Assembly: GCF_900090285.1 (NCBI RefSeq)
Contig: NZ_LT607754.1
Coordinates: 992,001 to 1,056,000 of the forward strand
DNA length: 64,000 bases
DNA from: Micromonospora inositola
GTDB lineage: Bacteria > Actinomycetota > Actinomycetes > Mycobacteriales > Micromonosporaceae
Reading direction: 5' to 3'
The notes beneath the pieces were generated by a model that saw only the letters and a list, made by a program, of their open reading frames with translations, did no database searches and had not been told where the DNA came from. This document shows, in pieces, positions 18,709-27,482 of this stretch (position 1 is the first letter of the stretch; every line of letters begins with the position of its first letter). The translations under genes were made by a program, and so were the position numbers.

Positions 18709-19152
18709 TCAGGCCGGGCGGGCGGCTGCCACGACGAAGGGGGTGCCCTGTTGGCAGGTGGTCATCATGCCCGGCTGGGAACGGCCGGTGACGGTGACCT
18801 TGGCCCCGGGCTTCAGCACGTCGCGGGGGCCGCCGACCAGCAGGTTGCCGTCGAGCAGCAGGCAGTTCGGTTCCACGCCGGCCTGGATGGTGCCGGTGAG
18901 GACGGTGTCGCCGGCCGGCGGCGGCTTCGTCGGGCCACCTCTCGGCGGGGCGGTCGGGCCCTTCGTGGTGGGCAGCGGGTCCACCGGGTTCCCCGGGTCG
19001 TTCGGGCTGGCGGTCGGTTCCGGAGTCGGCTGGCTGGTCACCGGGGCTGCTCCCGTCGGGGTGGCGGTGCCGTCCGGACCGTCCTGGCCGCCGCAGGCGC
19101 TCAGCGCCGCGCAGACGACCAGGGCGGGGACGGCGAGCCGAAGGTTCCTCAT
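18709..19152 (-). CDS. Small lipoprotein with Pro/Thr-rich linker and beta-type C-terminal domain
   Basis: 147 aa. Lipobox LSAC near residue 20 (VVCAALSACGG) gives a lipid-anchored protein. A 60-residue Pro/Thr/Gly linker is followed by a ~70-residue domain (TVLTGTIQAGVEPNCLLLDG ... KVTVTGRSQPGMMTTCQQG) with two Cys residues, probably a small OB-like beta fold. I do not recognise a family with certainty. The ispH gene upstream on the same strand is 46 nt away and might be co-transcribed. Confidence 0.75.
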   Translation of the reverse strand: MRNLRLAVPALVVCAALSACGGQDGPDGTATPTGAAPVTSQPTPEPTASPNDPGNPVDPLPTTKGPTAPPRGGPTKPPPAGDTVLTGTIQAGVEPNCLLLDGNLLVGGPRDVLKPGAKVTVTGRSQPGMMTTCQQGTPFVVAAARPA

Positions 19153-19198
19153 ACCCGTATCGGACGTACGGCGGGGGTGGTCCGTTCCCGGCGGCCGG

Positions 19199-20191
19199 TC
19201 AGTCCCGCGCGGCCGTCGCGGCGGCCTTCATGTCCCGCTTGAGCTCCTGCGGCAGCGAGAAGGTCAGCCGCTCGTTGGCGGTGGTGATCTCCTCGACGTC
19301 GGTGAAGCCCCGCTCGGCGAGGTGCGCGAGCACCTGCTGGACCAGCTCGTCGGGGACGCTGGCACCGGAGGTGACGCCGACCGTGCCGGCACCGGCCAGC
19401 CAGGCGTCGTCGATCTCGTCGGCGAAGTCGACCAGGTGACCGGCGCGGGCGCCGGCGTCCAGCGCCACCTCGACCAGGCGGACCGAGTTGGAGGAGTTGC
19501 GCGACCCGACGACGATCACCACGTCGCAGTCGGGGGCGATCTCCTTCACCACGTGCTGCCGGTTGGAGGTGGCGTAGCAGATGTCGTCGCTGGGCGGCGA
19601 CTGGAGCAGCGGCAGCCGAGACTTGAGCCGGGCCACGGTCTCCAGCGTCTCGTCCACCGACAGGGTGGTCTGCGAGAGCCAGACGACCTTGTTCGGGTCA
19701 CGCACGGTGACTTTGTCGGCCCCGTCCGGGCCGTCGACCAGCTGGATGTGCGCGGGGGCCTCACCGGCGGTGCCGACGACCTCCTCGTGCCCCTCGTGGC
19801 CGATCAGCAGGATGTCGTAGTCCTCGGCGGCGAACCGCTTGGCCTCCTGGTGCACCTTGGTGACCAGCGGGCAGGTCGCGTCGATCGCCTTGAGCGAGCG
19901 CGCCTTCGCCTGCTCGTAGACCTCGGGGGCCACGCCGTGCGCGGAGAAGATCACGGTGGCGCCCTCGGGCACCTCCTCGTTCTCCTCCACGAAGATCGCG
20001 CCCTCGGCCTCCAGGGTCTGCACCACGTGCTTGTTGTGCACGATCTGCTTGCGCACGTAGATGGGCGCGCCGTAGAGCTTCAGCGCCTCCTCGACGGTCT
20101 GCACCGCCCGGTCCACGCCCGCGCAGTAGCCGCGGGGCTTGGCCAGGAGCACGCGCTTGCCGGTCCGGGGAGTCGTCTCAGCCTGAGTCAC
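19199..20191 (-). CDS. ispH: 4-hydroxy-3-methylbut-2-enyl diphosphate reductase
   Basis: 330 aa, GTG start. IspH catalyses the last step of the MEP pathway, reducing HMBPP to IPP and DMAPP with a [4Fe-4S] cluster. The three cluster cysteines are Cys23 ([10 protein letters not shown]), Cys107 ([11 protein letters not shown]) and Cys205 ([10 protein letters not shown]); the substrate histidines in VHNKH and SAHG are present. The start follows TAGGAT by 6 nt with no clear ribosome binding site, so it is probably leaderless. Its products feed the Z-isoprenyl synthase at 35864 and the geranylgeranyl-type lipids acted on by the reductase at 36666. Confidence 0.97.
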   Translation of the reverse strand: MTQAETTPRTGKRVLLAKPRGYCAGVDRAVQTVEEALKLYGAPIYVRKQIVHNKHVVQTLEAEGAIFVEENEEVPEGATVIFSAHGVAPEVYEQAKARSLKAIDATCPLVTKVHQEAKRFAAEDYDILLIGHEGHEEVVGTAGEAPAHIQLVDGPDGADKVTVRDPNKVVWLSQTTLSVDETLETVARLKSRLPLLQSPPSDDICYATSNRQHVVKEIAPDCDVVIVVGSRNSSNSVRLVEVALDAGARAGHLVDFADEIDDAWLAGAGTVGVTSGASVPDELVQQVLAHLAERGFTDVEEITTANERLTFSLPQELKRDMKAAATAARD

Positions 20192-20197
20192 CCACCC

Positions 20198-20203
20198 ATC
20201 CTA
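20198..20203 (-). promoter_or_regulatory. -10 box TAGGAT of leaderless ispH
   Basis: Read on the minus strand, TAGGAT is followed after 6 nt by the ispH GTG at 20191. Confidence 0.5.
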
Positions 20204-20332
20204 CGTGCCGGGTTTTCCGACGGCAGCGGCTGCGACCCGTGCCACAGGGGGCCGCACGGGCTGGCAGAATGACCGGACCGGCAGCGCGCGGGGCCATCGG
20301 GAACCCCTGCACGGGTACGAGAGGACGCGCGC

Positions 20333-20497
20333 ATGGTGATCCAGAAGACCCCCGACGAGATCGAGCTGATGGCCCGGGCGGGTGCCGTCCTGGCCGAGGT
20401 GCCCACCGTCGCGATCACCGAGGCGGGCCCGCGCGTCCTCACCGCCCGCCCCGCCGAGTCCCACCTCCTCCCCGGTTCCCTCGCCGCCGAGGCCTGA
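20333..20497 (+). pseudogene. Methionine aminopeptidase remnant with large internal deletion
   Basis: A 54-codon frame from the ATG at 20333. Its first ~23 residues (MVIQKTPDEIELMARAGAVL) match the N-terminus of type I methionine aminopeptidase. The next residues (VPTVAITEAGPRVLTA) match the far C-terminal strand of the same family (TVAVTEDGPxVLT). Everything between, including all metal ligands, is absent, so about 200 residues appear to have been lost in one in-frame deletion. It cannot be an active peptidase. A strong hairpin follows, then xseA. Confidence 0.7.
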
Positions 20498-20513
20498 GCC
20501 CGGTGATCAGGAG

Positions 20514-20550
20514 GTTTGCGTCCGGAAAACGCCCGTGCGCGGACGCAAAC
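20514..20550. terminator. Perfect inverted repeat before xseA
   Basis: GTTTGCGTCCG (20514-20524) pairs perfectly with CGGACGCAAAC (20540-20550) around a 15-nt loop. It follows the map remnant by 16 nt and precedes xseA by 35 nt. It may be a terminator retained from the deleted gene or an operator for xseAB. Confidence 0.55.
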
Positions 20551-20573
20551 CCCTCGATCGACAAGGCCGGCCG

Positions 20574-20579
20574 TAGGGT
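20574..20579 (+). promoter_or_regulatory. -10 box TAGGGT of leaderless xseA
   Basis: TAGGGT is followed after 6 nt by the GTG start of xseA, with no Shine-Dalgarno sequence. Confidence 0.5.
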
Positions 20580-20585
20580 GGGCGG

Positions 20586-21800
20586 GTGAGCGAGGCGGGG
20601 CGGAGCACGTCGGAAGAGCCGTGGCCGGTACGGGTGGTCAGCCAGAAGGTGGGCGCCTGGATCGCGCGGCTCGGGTGGGTGTGGGTGGACGGGCAGGTGG
20701 CGCAGATCAGCCGCCGGCCCGGGGCGAGCACCGTGTTCCTCACCCTGCGCGACCCGTCGGCGGATCTCAGCCTGACCGTCACCACCAACCGGGACGTGCT
20801 CGACGCGGGCGCGCCGGAGCTGCGCGAGGGCGCCCGGGTGGTGCTGCACGCCAAGCCGGAGTTCTACGCCGCCCGGGGCACGCTGAGCCTGCGCGCCGAC
20901 GAGATCCGGCAGGTCGGGCTCGGTGAGCTGCTGGCCCGGCTGGAGAAGCTCAAGAAGCTGCTCGCCGCCGAGGGGCTCTTCGACCGGAACCGCAAGCGCC
21001 GCCCGCCGTTCCTGCCCGGGCGGATCGGGCTGATCACCGGCCGCGCCTCGGCCGCCGAACGGGACGTGCTGACCAACGCGCGGCGGCGCTGGCCGGCGGT
21101 GGAGTTTCGCACGGTCAACGTCGCGGTGCAGGGACCGGGCGCCGTCCCGCAGATCGTCGACGCGCTCAAGGTGCTCGACGCCGATCCGACCATCGACGTG
21201 ATCATCCTGGCCCGGGGCGGCGGCAGCATCGAGGACCTGCTCCCCTTCTCCGACGAGGCGCTCTGCCGGGCGGTCTTCGCCTGCCGGACGCCGGTGGTGA
21301 GCGCGATCGGCCACGAGACGGACGCCCCGCTGGTCGACTACGTCGCCGACGTCCGCGCGTCGACGCCCACCGACGCGGCGAAGCGGATCGTCCCGGACCT
21401 CACCGAGGAGATACGCCTCATCGGCCAGGCCCGGTCCCGCCTGGAGCGGGCCGTACGCAACCTGGTCGACCGGGAGTCGCACCGGCTGGACCTGCTGCGC
21501 TCCCGCCCGGTGCTGGCCCGGCCGCAGGTGATGGTCGACCAGCGGGCCGCCGAGGTGACCGCGCTGCGCGACCGGACCGGCCGCTGCCTGGAGCACCGGC
21601 TCGGCGCCGCCGGCGACGACCTGCGGCACACGCTGGCCCGGCTGCGCGCGCTCTCCCCCGCCGCCACTCTCGACCGCGGGTACGCGATCGTGCAGCGCGC
21701 CGACGGCCACGTGGTCCGAGCGTCCGCCGAGGTGGCCAAGGGCGACCCGCTGCGGGTACGCCTCGCCGACGGCGAGCTGACCGCGACCGTCGACGGCTGA
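20586..21800 (+). CDS. xseA: Exodeoxyribonuclease VII large subunit
   Basis: 404 aa, GTG start. XseA is the catalytic subunit that degrades single-stranded DNA in both directions to acid-soluble oligonucleotides. An N-terminal OB-fold (about 25-115; [15 protein letters not shown] ... [14 protein letters not shown]) is followed by the exonuclease VII domain with [38 protein letters not shown] and [20 protein letters not shown]. Slightly shorter than E. coli XseA, as usual in actinobacteria. xseB follows after 42 nt, so the two subunits are encoded together. Confidence 0.97.
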   Translation: MSEAGRSTSEEPWPVRVVSQKVGAWIARLGWVWVDGQVAQISRRPGASTVFLTLRDPSADLSLTVTTNRDVLDAGAPELREGARVVLHAKPEFYAARGTLSLRADEIRQVGLGELLARLEKLKKLLAAEGLFDRNRKRRPPFLPGRIGLITGRASAAERDVLTNARRRWPAVEFRTVNVAVQGPGAVPQIVDALKVLDADPTIDVIILARGGGSIEDLLPFSDEALCRAVFACRTPVVSAIGHETDAPLVDYVADVRASTPTDAAKRIVPDLTEEIRLIGQARSRLERAVRNLVDRESHRLDLLRSRPVLARPQVMVDQRAAEVTALRDRTGRCLEHRLGAAGDDLRHTLARLRALSPAATLDRGYAIVQRADGHVVRASAEVAKGDPLRVRLADGELTATVDG

Positions 21801-21842
21801 CGGTCGGGCGCGCAGCGGGCGACGGCGGACGGATGTGGTGGG

Positions 21843-22064
21843 ATGGGTGCGATGACTGACGAGAAGCAGGACGAGCGGCTCAGCTACGAGCAGGCCCGCG
21901 CCGAGCTGGCCCAGGTGGTCGAGCGGCTGGAGACCGGCGGCACGTCGCTGGAGGATTCGCTGGCGCTCTGGGAGCGCGGCGAGCAGCTGGCCGAGATCTG
22001 CCAGCGCTGGCTGGACGGCGCCCGGGCGCGGATCGACGCGGCCCGGCAGCGCGCCGAGGACTGA
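21843..22064 (+). CDS. xseB: Exodeoxyribonuclease VII small subunit
   Basis: 73 aa from the ATG at 21843; an in-frame ATG at 21852 (MTDEKQDERLSYEQ) is equally plausible. Small all-helical protein that assembles in several copies on the XseA helix. The core LSYEQARAELAQVVERLETG, followed by GTSLEDSLALWERGEQLAEICQ, is the family signature. Length is typical (about 70-80 aa). It shares a transcript with xseA, 42 nt upstream. Confidence 0.95.
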   Translation: MGAMTDEKQDERLSYEQARAELAQVVERLETGGTSLEDSLALWERGEQLAEICQRWLDGARARIDAARQRAED

Positions 22065-22104
22065 CGCCGGCGGCGGGACGGCCGGAGCCGCCCCGCCAGC
22101 GGGC

Positions 22105-22947
22105 TCAGTTGAACAGGTTGTAGAACTCCGGCGGCGCCTCCACGACCTGGTCGGCCGGCGGCTTCTGCGCGGCCGTGGCACTGCCGTAGTCCGAGTACGT
22201 GATCTTGATGTCCTGGGCGGCGCTCTGGCCGGCCGCCGGCACCTGGACCACCATCTCGCTGAGCCGGCCCTGCGGGTCCAGCTTCGCGGTGAACGGCACC
22301 GACTTCGCCTGCGCGCCGACCGCGGTGATCACGGTGGGGTCGACCGAGCCGGCCTCGGCCGCCCGGGACACGTCGAGCGTGCCGGCGTACGTGCCCTCGC
22401 CGGTCTGCCGGACCTCGGTGATGCCCTGCGTCAGCACCGCGCTGCCGGCCGGGTCGACCTTGTCGAAGTCGAAGCCCAGCGCCCGGTTGCCCTTGATCCG
22501 GGTCTGGTCCAGGTGCTGGTACTTGCCGAGGTTGAGCTTCTGCACCCCGGGGATGCTGCTGGCCGACTTGCCGCCCAGCTCCACCTTCACCCAGCTGTCC
22601 GGCTTGAAGTGGATCAGGTCGAGCTTCATCATCAGGTCGGAGGACGGGTCGCCGATCGTCACCCGCATCTCCGCGCTCTGGCTGGGCTCGTGCACCTGAC
22701 CCTCGGCGGTGGAGCCGGCGCCGGACATGGTGAACCGGAAGTTGCCGTTCCGGATCTCGTTCGTGGAGTTCAGCAGCGCCTGCTTGGCGTCGCCGGTAAC
22801 GGGGGTGGCACCGCTCGGCGCGATGCTGCCGGAGACCGTCGGGGACGCGGAGGCCCCCGCCTCGCCGGTCCCGGTGCTGTTGCAGGCGGCCAGGCCAGGA
22901 GTGAGCAGCGCCGCGGCGAAAGCCGCCGCGCTGAAACGTCGAATCAT
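22105..22947 (-). CDS. LprG/LppX-family lipoprotein
   Basis: 280 aa from the ATG at 22947; the frame continues upstream, but the ATG begins a lipoprotein signal with lipobox LAAC (Cys22). The mature protein (about 55-270) shows the alternating beta-strand and amphipathic helix pattern of LprG/LppX/LppA proteins, hydrophobic-pocket carriers of triacylated glycolipids in mycobacteria. The linker after the Cys is Ser/Thr/Gly rich. A role in lipid transport across the envelope is inferred from the family. Convergent with xseB, 40 bp apart. The 251-bp upstream stretch (22948-23198) shows no other gene. Confidence 0.85.
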   Translation of the reverse strand: MIRRFSAAAFAAALLTPGLAACNSTGTGEAGASASPTVSGSIAPSGATPVTGDAKQALLNSTNEIRNGNFRFTMSGAGSTAEGQVHEPSQSAEMRVTIGDPSSDLMMKLDLIHFKPDSWVKVELGGKSASSIPGVQKLNLGKYQHLDQTRIKGNRALGFDFDKVDPAGSAVLTQGITEVRQTGEGTYAGTLDVSRAAEAGSVDPTVITAVGAQAKSVPFTAKLDPQGRLSEMVVQVPAAGQSAAQDIKITYSDYGSATAAQKPPADQVVEAPPEFYNLFN

Positions 22948-23198
22948 CACGTGAACCTCTCCAGGTGGGTCGTCCGGCCCACGGAGGCGCCGGAGGCGTG
23001 GCGCCGCAGCCCTCACGCCGGCTCCGGCGCACGAGCACCGTCCGGCCGGCGGAGCGACCCGGCGAGCTCGTGCTCCCTCTGTTCCCTGAAGCGGCCTTCC
23101 GCAATCACTGTCCGGTCCTCGCGGTCCACGCCGGGCGTGCCGGGTTAGGAGCCCGGGCAGCCTGGCGGAGGACGACGGGCCCGCATGGGGCCCGGAAG

Positions 23199-23972
23199 TC
23201 AGCGGAGGGCGTTGGCGAGCTGGCGCAGCTCGGCCTCCCCGGCGTCGCCGACCACGATCACCGTCCTCGCCGGTTCGAGCAGCACCAGCGCCTGCTCGTT
23301 GCCGCGGGCGGTGTAGCGCTGCCACCTCCCGCCGGGCAGGTCGGCCGTCCCCTGCGGCTGGCCGCCGCTCAGCTCGGCGGGCAGCAGCTTCTCGGCGGGC
23401 ACGTTGCTCTGCACGAGCTGGGCGCCGCGCCCCTCCGGGGTCAGGTAGCCGATCCGCAGCGTCGCCCCGGTCGGCTCGGTCTGGTAGCGGGCGCTGACCG
23501 TACGCCAGTCGGCGGCCAGGCCGGCGGGCGTGCTGACCGGGAACGTGTTGGCCGCCCGGGCCTGCTCGACGGCGGGCGCGGGGTCGACGGTGGCCGGCTC
23601 GTCGCCGCCGAGGAATCCCCGGTAGAAGGCGAGCAGCAGCGCGATGGGGACCAGCAGCACGAGCAGCGAGAGCACCATGTCCCGGGGCGACCGCTCGGCG
23701 CGGGACTTCTCCCGCCGGGGCGGCGGCGCGGGCTGGTCGCCGGAGACCGCCGGGTGCTCGCCAGCCCCACCCCGGGCCGCGCCGTGGACGGGCTCGACCA
23801 GCGCCGGCTCGCCCGCGTCCGCGATGGGCGCAGGCCCGGTGGCGGGCTCGACGAGGGCCGGCTCCCCGGCCTGCGGGGACGGCCCGGCGGTCGACCGGAC
23901 CGGCGGCTGGCCGTCCGGTGGGGTCGCGTCGGCGGGTACGCGGTCGGCTGGCTGTGCGGGTTCCACCCGCAC
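23199..23972 (-). CDS. DUF4245-family membrane protein
   Basis: 257 aa from the GTG at 23972; an ATG at 24074 would add 34 residues of poor coding character, so the start is uncertain. The N-terminal ~90 residues are Pro/Ala-rich and disordered, with a repeated GEPALVEP motif. One transmembrane helix ([19 protein letters not shown]) is followed by a ~150-residue extracytoplasmic DUF4245 domain ending [19 protein letters not shown]. In actinobacteria this family typically sits between xseB and glpX, as here. The function is unknown; its steady link to glpX is the best clue. Confidence 0.85.
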   Translation of the reverse strand: MRVEPAQPADRVPADATPPDGQPPVRSTAGPSPQAGEPALVEPATGPAPIADAGEPALVEPVHGAARGGAGEHPAVSGDQPAPPPRREKSRAERSPRDMVLSLLVLLVPIALLLAFYRGFLGGDEPATVDPAPAVEQARAANTFPVSTPAGLAADWRTVSARYQTEPTGATLRIGYLTPEGRGAQLVQSNVPAEKLLPAELSGGQPQGTADLPGGRWQRYTARGNEQALVLLEPARTVIVVGDAGEAELRQLANALR

Positions 23973-24380
23973 ATTCTCGCAGCCGGCCGATCGGTGCCGC
24001 CCGGCCACCGGCGCCCACGGCCCGGGGCCGGTCGCGATCCGCCGCCCGGCTTTCCGACTCGCCCACGCCACCACCCCGCGCGACGGCCGGCGGGGCGACC
24101 CGACGACGGCGGCCGCGAGCTGGCGCCGACCGGCGGGAGCGACCCGCCGCCGCGGAGAGCGACCGATCTCACAGCCGACTCCGCCGCGGAGTCGGCCTGC
24201 GGCGGATCGGGCAGGTCACGACCGGCCGGGGCCTGGACCGCCCGGACGGCGGGAAGCTGGTCATCCCCGCCCCGCCCCGCCGTCACGTCGGCGATCGTGT
24301 GAGGATCAGCGACAAAGCCGGCAGCGGCGACGGCCGCATCCTGCCGGTCCACCCCGCAACGTCGCGAGGAGGAAGCCGTC
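23973..24380. other. Divergent intergenic region, DUF4245 gene / glpX
   Basis: 408 bp without a convincing gene. It contains the hairpin at 24174-24196 and should hold the divergent promoters. The glpX start is preceded by GAGGAGGAAG (about 24368-24377), a strong ribosome binding site. Confidence 0.5.
24174..24196. promoter_or_regulatory. Short-loop hairpin upstream of glpX
   Basis: GCCGACTCCG (24174-24183) pairs perfectly with CGGAGTCGGC (24187-24196) around 3 nt. It lies about 185 nt before glpX, between divergent genes, so it is not an obvious terminator; an operator or leader structure is possible. Confidence 0.4.
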
Positions 24381-25412
24381 ATGACGAACACCAGGACGCG
24401 GATCCCGCAGGATCTCGACCGCAACCTTGCCCTCGACCTGGTCCGGGTCACCGAGGCCGCGGCGATGGCCGCCGGCCGGTGGGTCGGCCGGGGCGACAAG
24501 GAGGGCGGCGACGGGGCAGCCGTCGACGCGATGCGCAAACTGATCAACTCGATCCCGATGCGGGGCGTCGTGGTGATCGGCGAGGGCGAGAAGGACAACG
24601 CCCCGATGCTCTTCAACGGCGAGGAGGTCGGCGACGGCAGCGGCCCCGAGGTGGACGTGGCGGTGGACCCGGTCGACGGCACCACCCTGATGAGCAAGGG
24701 CATGCCGAACGCCCTCGCGGTGCTCGCGGTCTCCGAGCGGGGCTCGATGTTCGACCCGAGCGCCGTCTTTTACATGGAGAAGCTCGCCGTCGGCCCGATG
24801 TACGCCGACGTGGTGGACATCAACGCCGGGGTGGCCGACAACCTGCGCCGGATCGCCAAGGTCAAGGGCACCGACGTCTCCGAGGTGACGGTCTGCGTGC
24901 TGGACCGGTCCCGCCACGACGACCTGGTCAAGCAGATCCGGCGGACCGGCGCCGGCATCCGGTTCATCTCCGACGGCGACATCGCCGGCTCGATCGCCGC
25001 CGCCCGCGGCGAGTCCGACGTCGACGTGCTGATGGGCATCGGCGGCACGCCGGAGGGCATCATCTCCGCCTGCGCGCTCAAGTGCATGGGCGGGGCGATG
25101 CAGGCGAAGCTCTGGCCGCGCGACGCCCAGGAGCGGGAGAAGGCGCTCGCCGCCGGGCACGACCTGGACCGGGTGCTGCTCACCGACGACCTGGTCACCG
25201 GGGACAACTGCTTCTTCGTGGCGACCGGGGTGACCTCCGGCGACCTGCTGCGCGGCGTCCGCTACCGGGCCGGCGGGGCGTACACCCAGTCGATCGTGAT
25301 GCGCTCCAAGAGCGGCACCATCCGGGTGATCGACTCGTACCACCGGCTGGAGAAGCTGGCGCTCTACTCGGCCGTCGACTTCGACGGCCGCCCGCTGGCC
25401 GAGCAGGAGTGA
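24381..25412 (+). CDS. glpX: Class II fructose-1,6-bisphosphatase
   Basis: 343 aa, ATG start with a strong GGAGGAAG ribosome binding site. GlpX hydrolyses fructose 1,6-bisphosphate to fructose 6-phosphate and is the main gluconeogenic FBPase of actinobacteria. Metal and substrate motifs: [11 protein letters not shown] (about 67-76) and [13 protein letters not shown] with Asp96 and Asp99, plus [11 protein letters not shown]. Length fits the family. Its stop overlaps the GTG of the following exporter gene by 4 nt. Together with pckG at 38783 it gives the gluconeogenic route. Confidence 0.97.
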   Translation: MTNTRTRIPQDLDRNLALDLVRVTEAAAMAAGRWVGRGDKEGGDGAAVDAMRKLINSIPMRGVVVIGEGEKDNAPMLFNGEEVGDGSGPEVDVAVDPVDGTTLMSKGMPNALAVLAVSERGSMFDPSAVFYMEKLAVGPMYADVVDINAGVADNLRRIAKVKGTDVSEVTVCVLDRSRHDDLVKQIRRTGAGIRFISDGDIAGSIAAARGESDVDVLMGIGGTPEGIISACALKCMGGAMQAKLWPRDAQEREKALAAGHDLDRVLLTDDLVTGDNCFFVATGVTSGDLLRGVRYRAGGAYTQSIVMRSKSGTIRVIDSYHRLEKLALYSAVDFDGRPLAEQE

Positions 25413-26380
25413 CCGCAACCGGGACGGCGGCGCCCCCCACGCTGTCGACCACGCGGCGGATCGGCGGCGTCGGGCTGGCCTCCGCCGCCGGGGTCGCGGT
25501 GGCCGTGCAGTCCCGGATCAACGGCGAGTTGGGCGTACGGCTGGCCGACGGGATCGCCGCGGCGGTGGTCTCGTTCGGCCTGGGCCTGCTGGTGCTGCTG
25601 GTGCTGGTCCCCGCCACCCGGGGTGGCCGGCGGGGGCTGGCCGCGCTGCGGGCGGCGCTGGCCGAGGGGTCGCTGCGGCCGTGGCAGTGCCTCGGCGGGG
25701 TGTGCGGCGCGTTCCTGGTCGCCACCCAGGGGCTGACCATCGGCACCCTCGGCGTCGCCCTCTTCACCGTCGCCGTGGTCGCCGGCCAGTCCGGCAGCAG
25801 CCTGCTGGTGGACTGGGCCGGCATCGGGCCGACGGGCCGGCAGCCGGTCACCCCGAACCGACTGGTCGGCGCGGTGCTGACCGTGGTCGCGGTGCTGCTG
25901 GCGGTGGGCGACCGGCTCGGCGACCCGGGCGCCCTGGCGCTGGCCCTGCTGCCGCTGCTCGCCGGGGTGGGCATCGCCTGGCAGCAGGCGGTCAACGGCC
26001 GGGTGCGGGGGGCCGCCGGCAGCGCCCTGGCGGCCACGCTGGTGAACTTCACGGTGGGCACGGTGGCCCTGCTCGCCACCCTCGCGATCGAGATGGCGGT
26101 CCGCGGCCGCCCGAGTGGCAGCTTCCCGACCGAGCCCTGGCTCTACCTGGGCGGCCCGATCGGCATCGTCTTCATCGCGCTCGCCGCCGCCATCGTCCGC
26201 TTCACCGGGGTGCTGCTGCTCGGGCTGGCCACCATCGCCGGGCAGATCGTCGGCGCCGTACTGCTGGACCTGGTCCTACCGGCCGCGGCCTCGCATCCCG
26301 GACCGACCACCCTGCTCGGCGCGGCGCTGACCCTGGTCGCGGTCCTGATCGCGGCGCTCGGGCCGGCACCGCGCCGCTGA
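25409..26380 (+). CDS. DMT-superfamily transporter (DUF606/YdcZ-like)
   Basis: 323 aa. The GTG at 25409 overlaps the glpX stop (GTGA), which fixes the start and implies translational coupling. About ten transmembrane helices in two halves; each half begins with an inverted-repeat-like segment ([16 protein letters not shown] in the first, [17 protein letters not shown] in the second), the internal duplication typical of the DUF606 family. Such proteins are predicted exporters of small metabolites. The coupling to glpX is notable but gives no substrate. Confidence 0.85.
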   Translation: MTATGTAAPPTLSTTRRIGGVGLASAAGVAVAVQSRINGELGVRLADGIAAAVVSFGLGLLVLLVLVPATRGGRRGLAALRAALAEGSLRPWQCLGGVCGAFLVATQGLTIGTLGVALFTVAVVAGQSGSSLLVDWAGIGPTGRQPVTPNRLVGAVLTVVAVLLAVGDRLGDPGALALALLPLLAGVGIAWQQAVNGRVRGAAGSALAATLVNFTVGTVALLATLAIEMAVRGRPSGSFPTEPWLYLGGPIGIVFIALAAAIVRFTGVLLLGLATIAGQIVGAVLLDLVLPAAASHPGPTTLLGAALTLVAVLIAALGPAPRR

Positions 26381-26400
26381 CGCCCGCCGGACGGCGGGCG
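26381..26400. terminator. Hairpin terminator between convergent genes
   Basis: CGCCCGCC (26381-26388) pairs with GGCGGGCG (26393-26400) directly after the transporter stop codon. Confidence 0.6.
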
Positions 26401-26420
26401 ACGCGGGCGGCGCCGGCCGG

Positions 26421-27338
26421 TCAGCGGCGCAGCGCGGCGACGGTCTCGGCGAGGGAGAGGTCCAGCGGGGTCGGCTCGACGCCGAGGGTGGCGGTCGCCG
26501 CGCTGGAGTCGAGCAGGTAGGGCCGGTCGAACTGGTAGGCGGTCTCCCGCAGCTCGCGGGCCATCGGGTTGGCCAGGCCGCCGAGCCAGAGCACCGGGTA
26601 GGGCATCCGGGTCAGCTTCGGCGCGGGGGCGCCGGTCAGGGCAGCGACCCGGGTCGCCAGCTCCCGCACGGTGACGGCGGGCGCGCTGGGCACGTGCCAG
26701 GCGCGGCCCCAGGCCCGCGGGTCGGTGGCGGCCGCGACGACGGTGCGGGCCACGTCGTCGACGTACGTGAGGGTGTGCGGGGCGTCCATGTCGACCGGCA
26801 GGAAGACGCGCTGCCCGGCGATGACCCTCGGCAGCACCATCATCGGCAGCGCGGTGGCGCCCACGCCCAGGTAGTCGGAGCCGCGCACCTCGGTGACCCG
26901 GGCCCGCCCGGCCCGGTGGGCGGCGAGCGCGTCGGCCCACATCCGGTTCCGTACCCGCCCCTTGGTGCCGGTCGCGGCCAGCGGGGTGTCCTCGGTGATC
27001 GGGGCGTCGACCGGGCCGTAGCCGTAGAGGTTGCCGACGGTGGCGAGCACCGCGCCGCTGCGCTCGGCGGCGGTGAGCAGCGCGGCGGCGAGCGGCGGCC
27101 AGTCGGTCGGCCACCGGTGGTACGCCGGGTTGGCGCAGTTGTAGAGGGCGTCGGCGCCGTCGGTCAGCGCGGCCAGCCGGTCCGCGTCGGCGGCGTCGGC
27201 GGCGACCCGCTCGACGGCCGGGTGCTCGGGTCCGGTGCCCCGGCGGGTCACCACGCGGACCCGGTCGCCGCGCTCCGCGAGGAGCCGGGCGGTGGCGGTG
27301 CCGACCGGGCCGGCGCCGACGATGACGTGCAGGGCCAT
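26421..27338 (-). CDS. Atypical SDR, NAD(P)-dependent epimerase/dehydratase-like
   Basis: 305 aa, ATG start. Rossmann fold with GAGPVGTATARLLAERGDRV at the N-terminus, an NCANPAYHRWPTDWP segment and GNLYGYGPVDAPITEDTP, resembling the extended SDR family. At the place of the catalytic YxxxK the sequence reads RMWADALAAH, so Tyr and Lys are not evident and the protein belongs with atypical SDRs (NmrA or reductase type). Divergent from a TetR regulator; an operator (27372-27386) lies 34 nt before this start, so the pair is probably a regulator and its target. Substrate unknown. Confidence 0.82.
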   Translation of the reverse strand: MALHVIVGAGPVGTATARLLAERGDRVRVVTRRGTGPEHPAVERVAADAADADRLAALTDGADALYNCANPAYHRWPTDWPPLAAALLTAAERSGAVLATVGNLYGYGPVDAPITEDTPLAATGTKGRVRNRMWADALAAHRAGRARVTEVRGSDYLGVGATALPMMVLPRVIAGQRVFLPVDMDAPHTLTYVDDVARTVVAAATDPRAWGRAWHVPSAPAVTVRELATRVAALTGAPAPKLTRMPYPVLWLGGLANPMARELRETAYQFDRPYLLDSSAATATLGVEPTPLDLSLAETVAALRR

Positions 27339-27371
27339 GGGAGGCCACCTTTCGAAGCAGGGATCCGATTA

Positions 27372-27386
27372 GAGAGCACCGCTCTC
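27372..27386. promoter_or_regulatory. TetR operator, site 1
   Basis: GAGAGCACCGCTCTC, 6-bp arms around ACC. It overlaps the probable promoter of the SDR gene (TAATCG -10-like box just inside, read on the minus strand). Site 2 is its near-exact reverse complement. Confidence 0.7.
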
Positions 27387-27428
27387 GTGAGGACGCGACC
27401 AGCATGACGCGCCCCGCGCCATTTCGTC

Positions 27429-27443
27429 AAGAGCGGTGCTCTC
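27429..27443. promoter_or_regulatory. TetR operator, site 2
   Basis: AAGAGCGGTGCTCTC matches the reverse complement of site 1 in 14 of 15 positions. It lies just upstream of the -35 box of the tetR-type gene; a half-site GCGCTCTC follows at 27455-27462, inside the promoter spacer. Confidence 0.7.
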
Positions 27444-27447
27444 GGTT

Positions 27448-27476
27448 TTGATTGGCGCTCTCGTCCGTGGCAGAGT
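27448..27476 (+). promoter_or_regulatory. Promoter of TetR-family gene
   Basis: -35 TTGATT (27448-27453), a 17-nt spacer and -10 CAGAGT (27471-27476). The ATG at 27483 follows after 6 nt, so the transcript is probably leaderless. Operator half-site and site 2 flank it, which predicts autorepression. Confidence 0.6.
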
Positions 27477-27482
27477 GGGGGC

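Noticed and set aside
22948..24066. Fusion of LprG-like lipoprotein with upstream sequence
   Set aside because: The continuous frame is a shadow of the DUF4245 gene; the lipoprotein signal starts at 22947.
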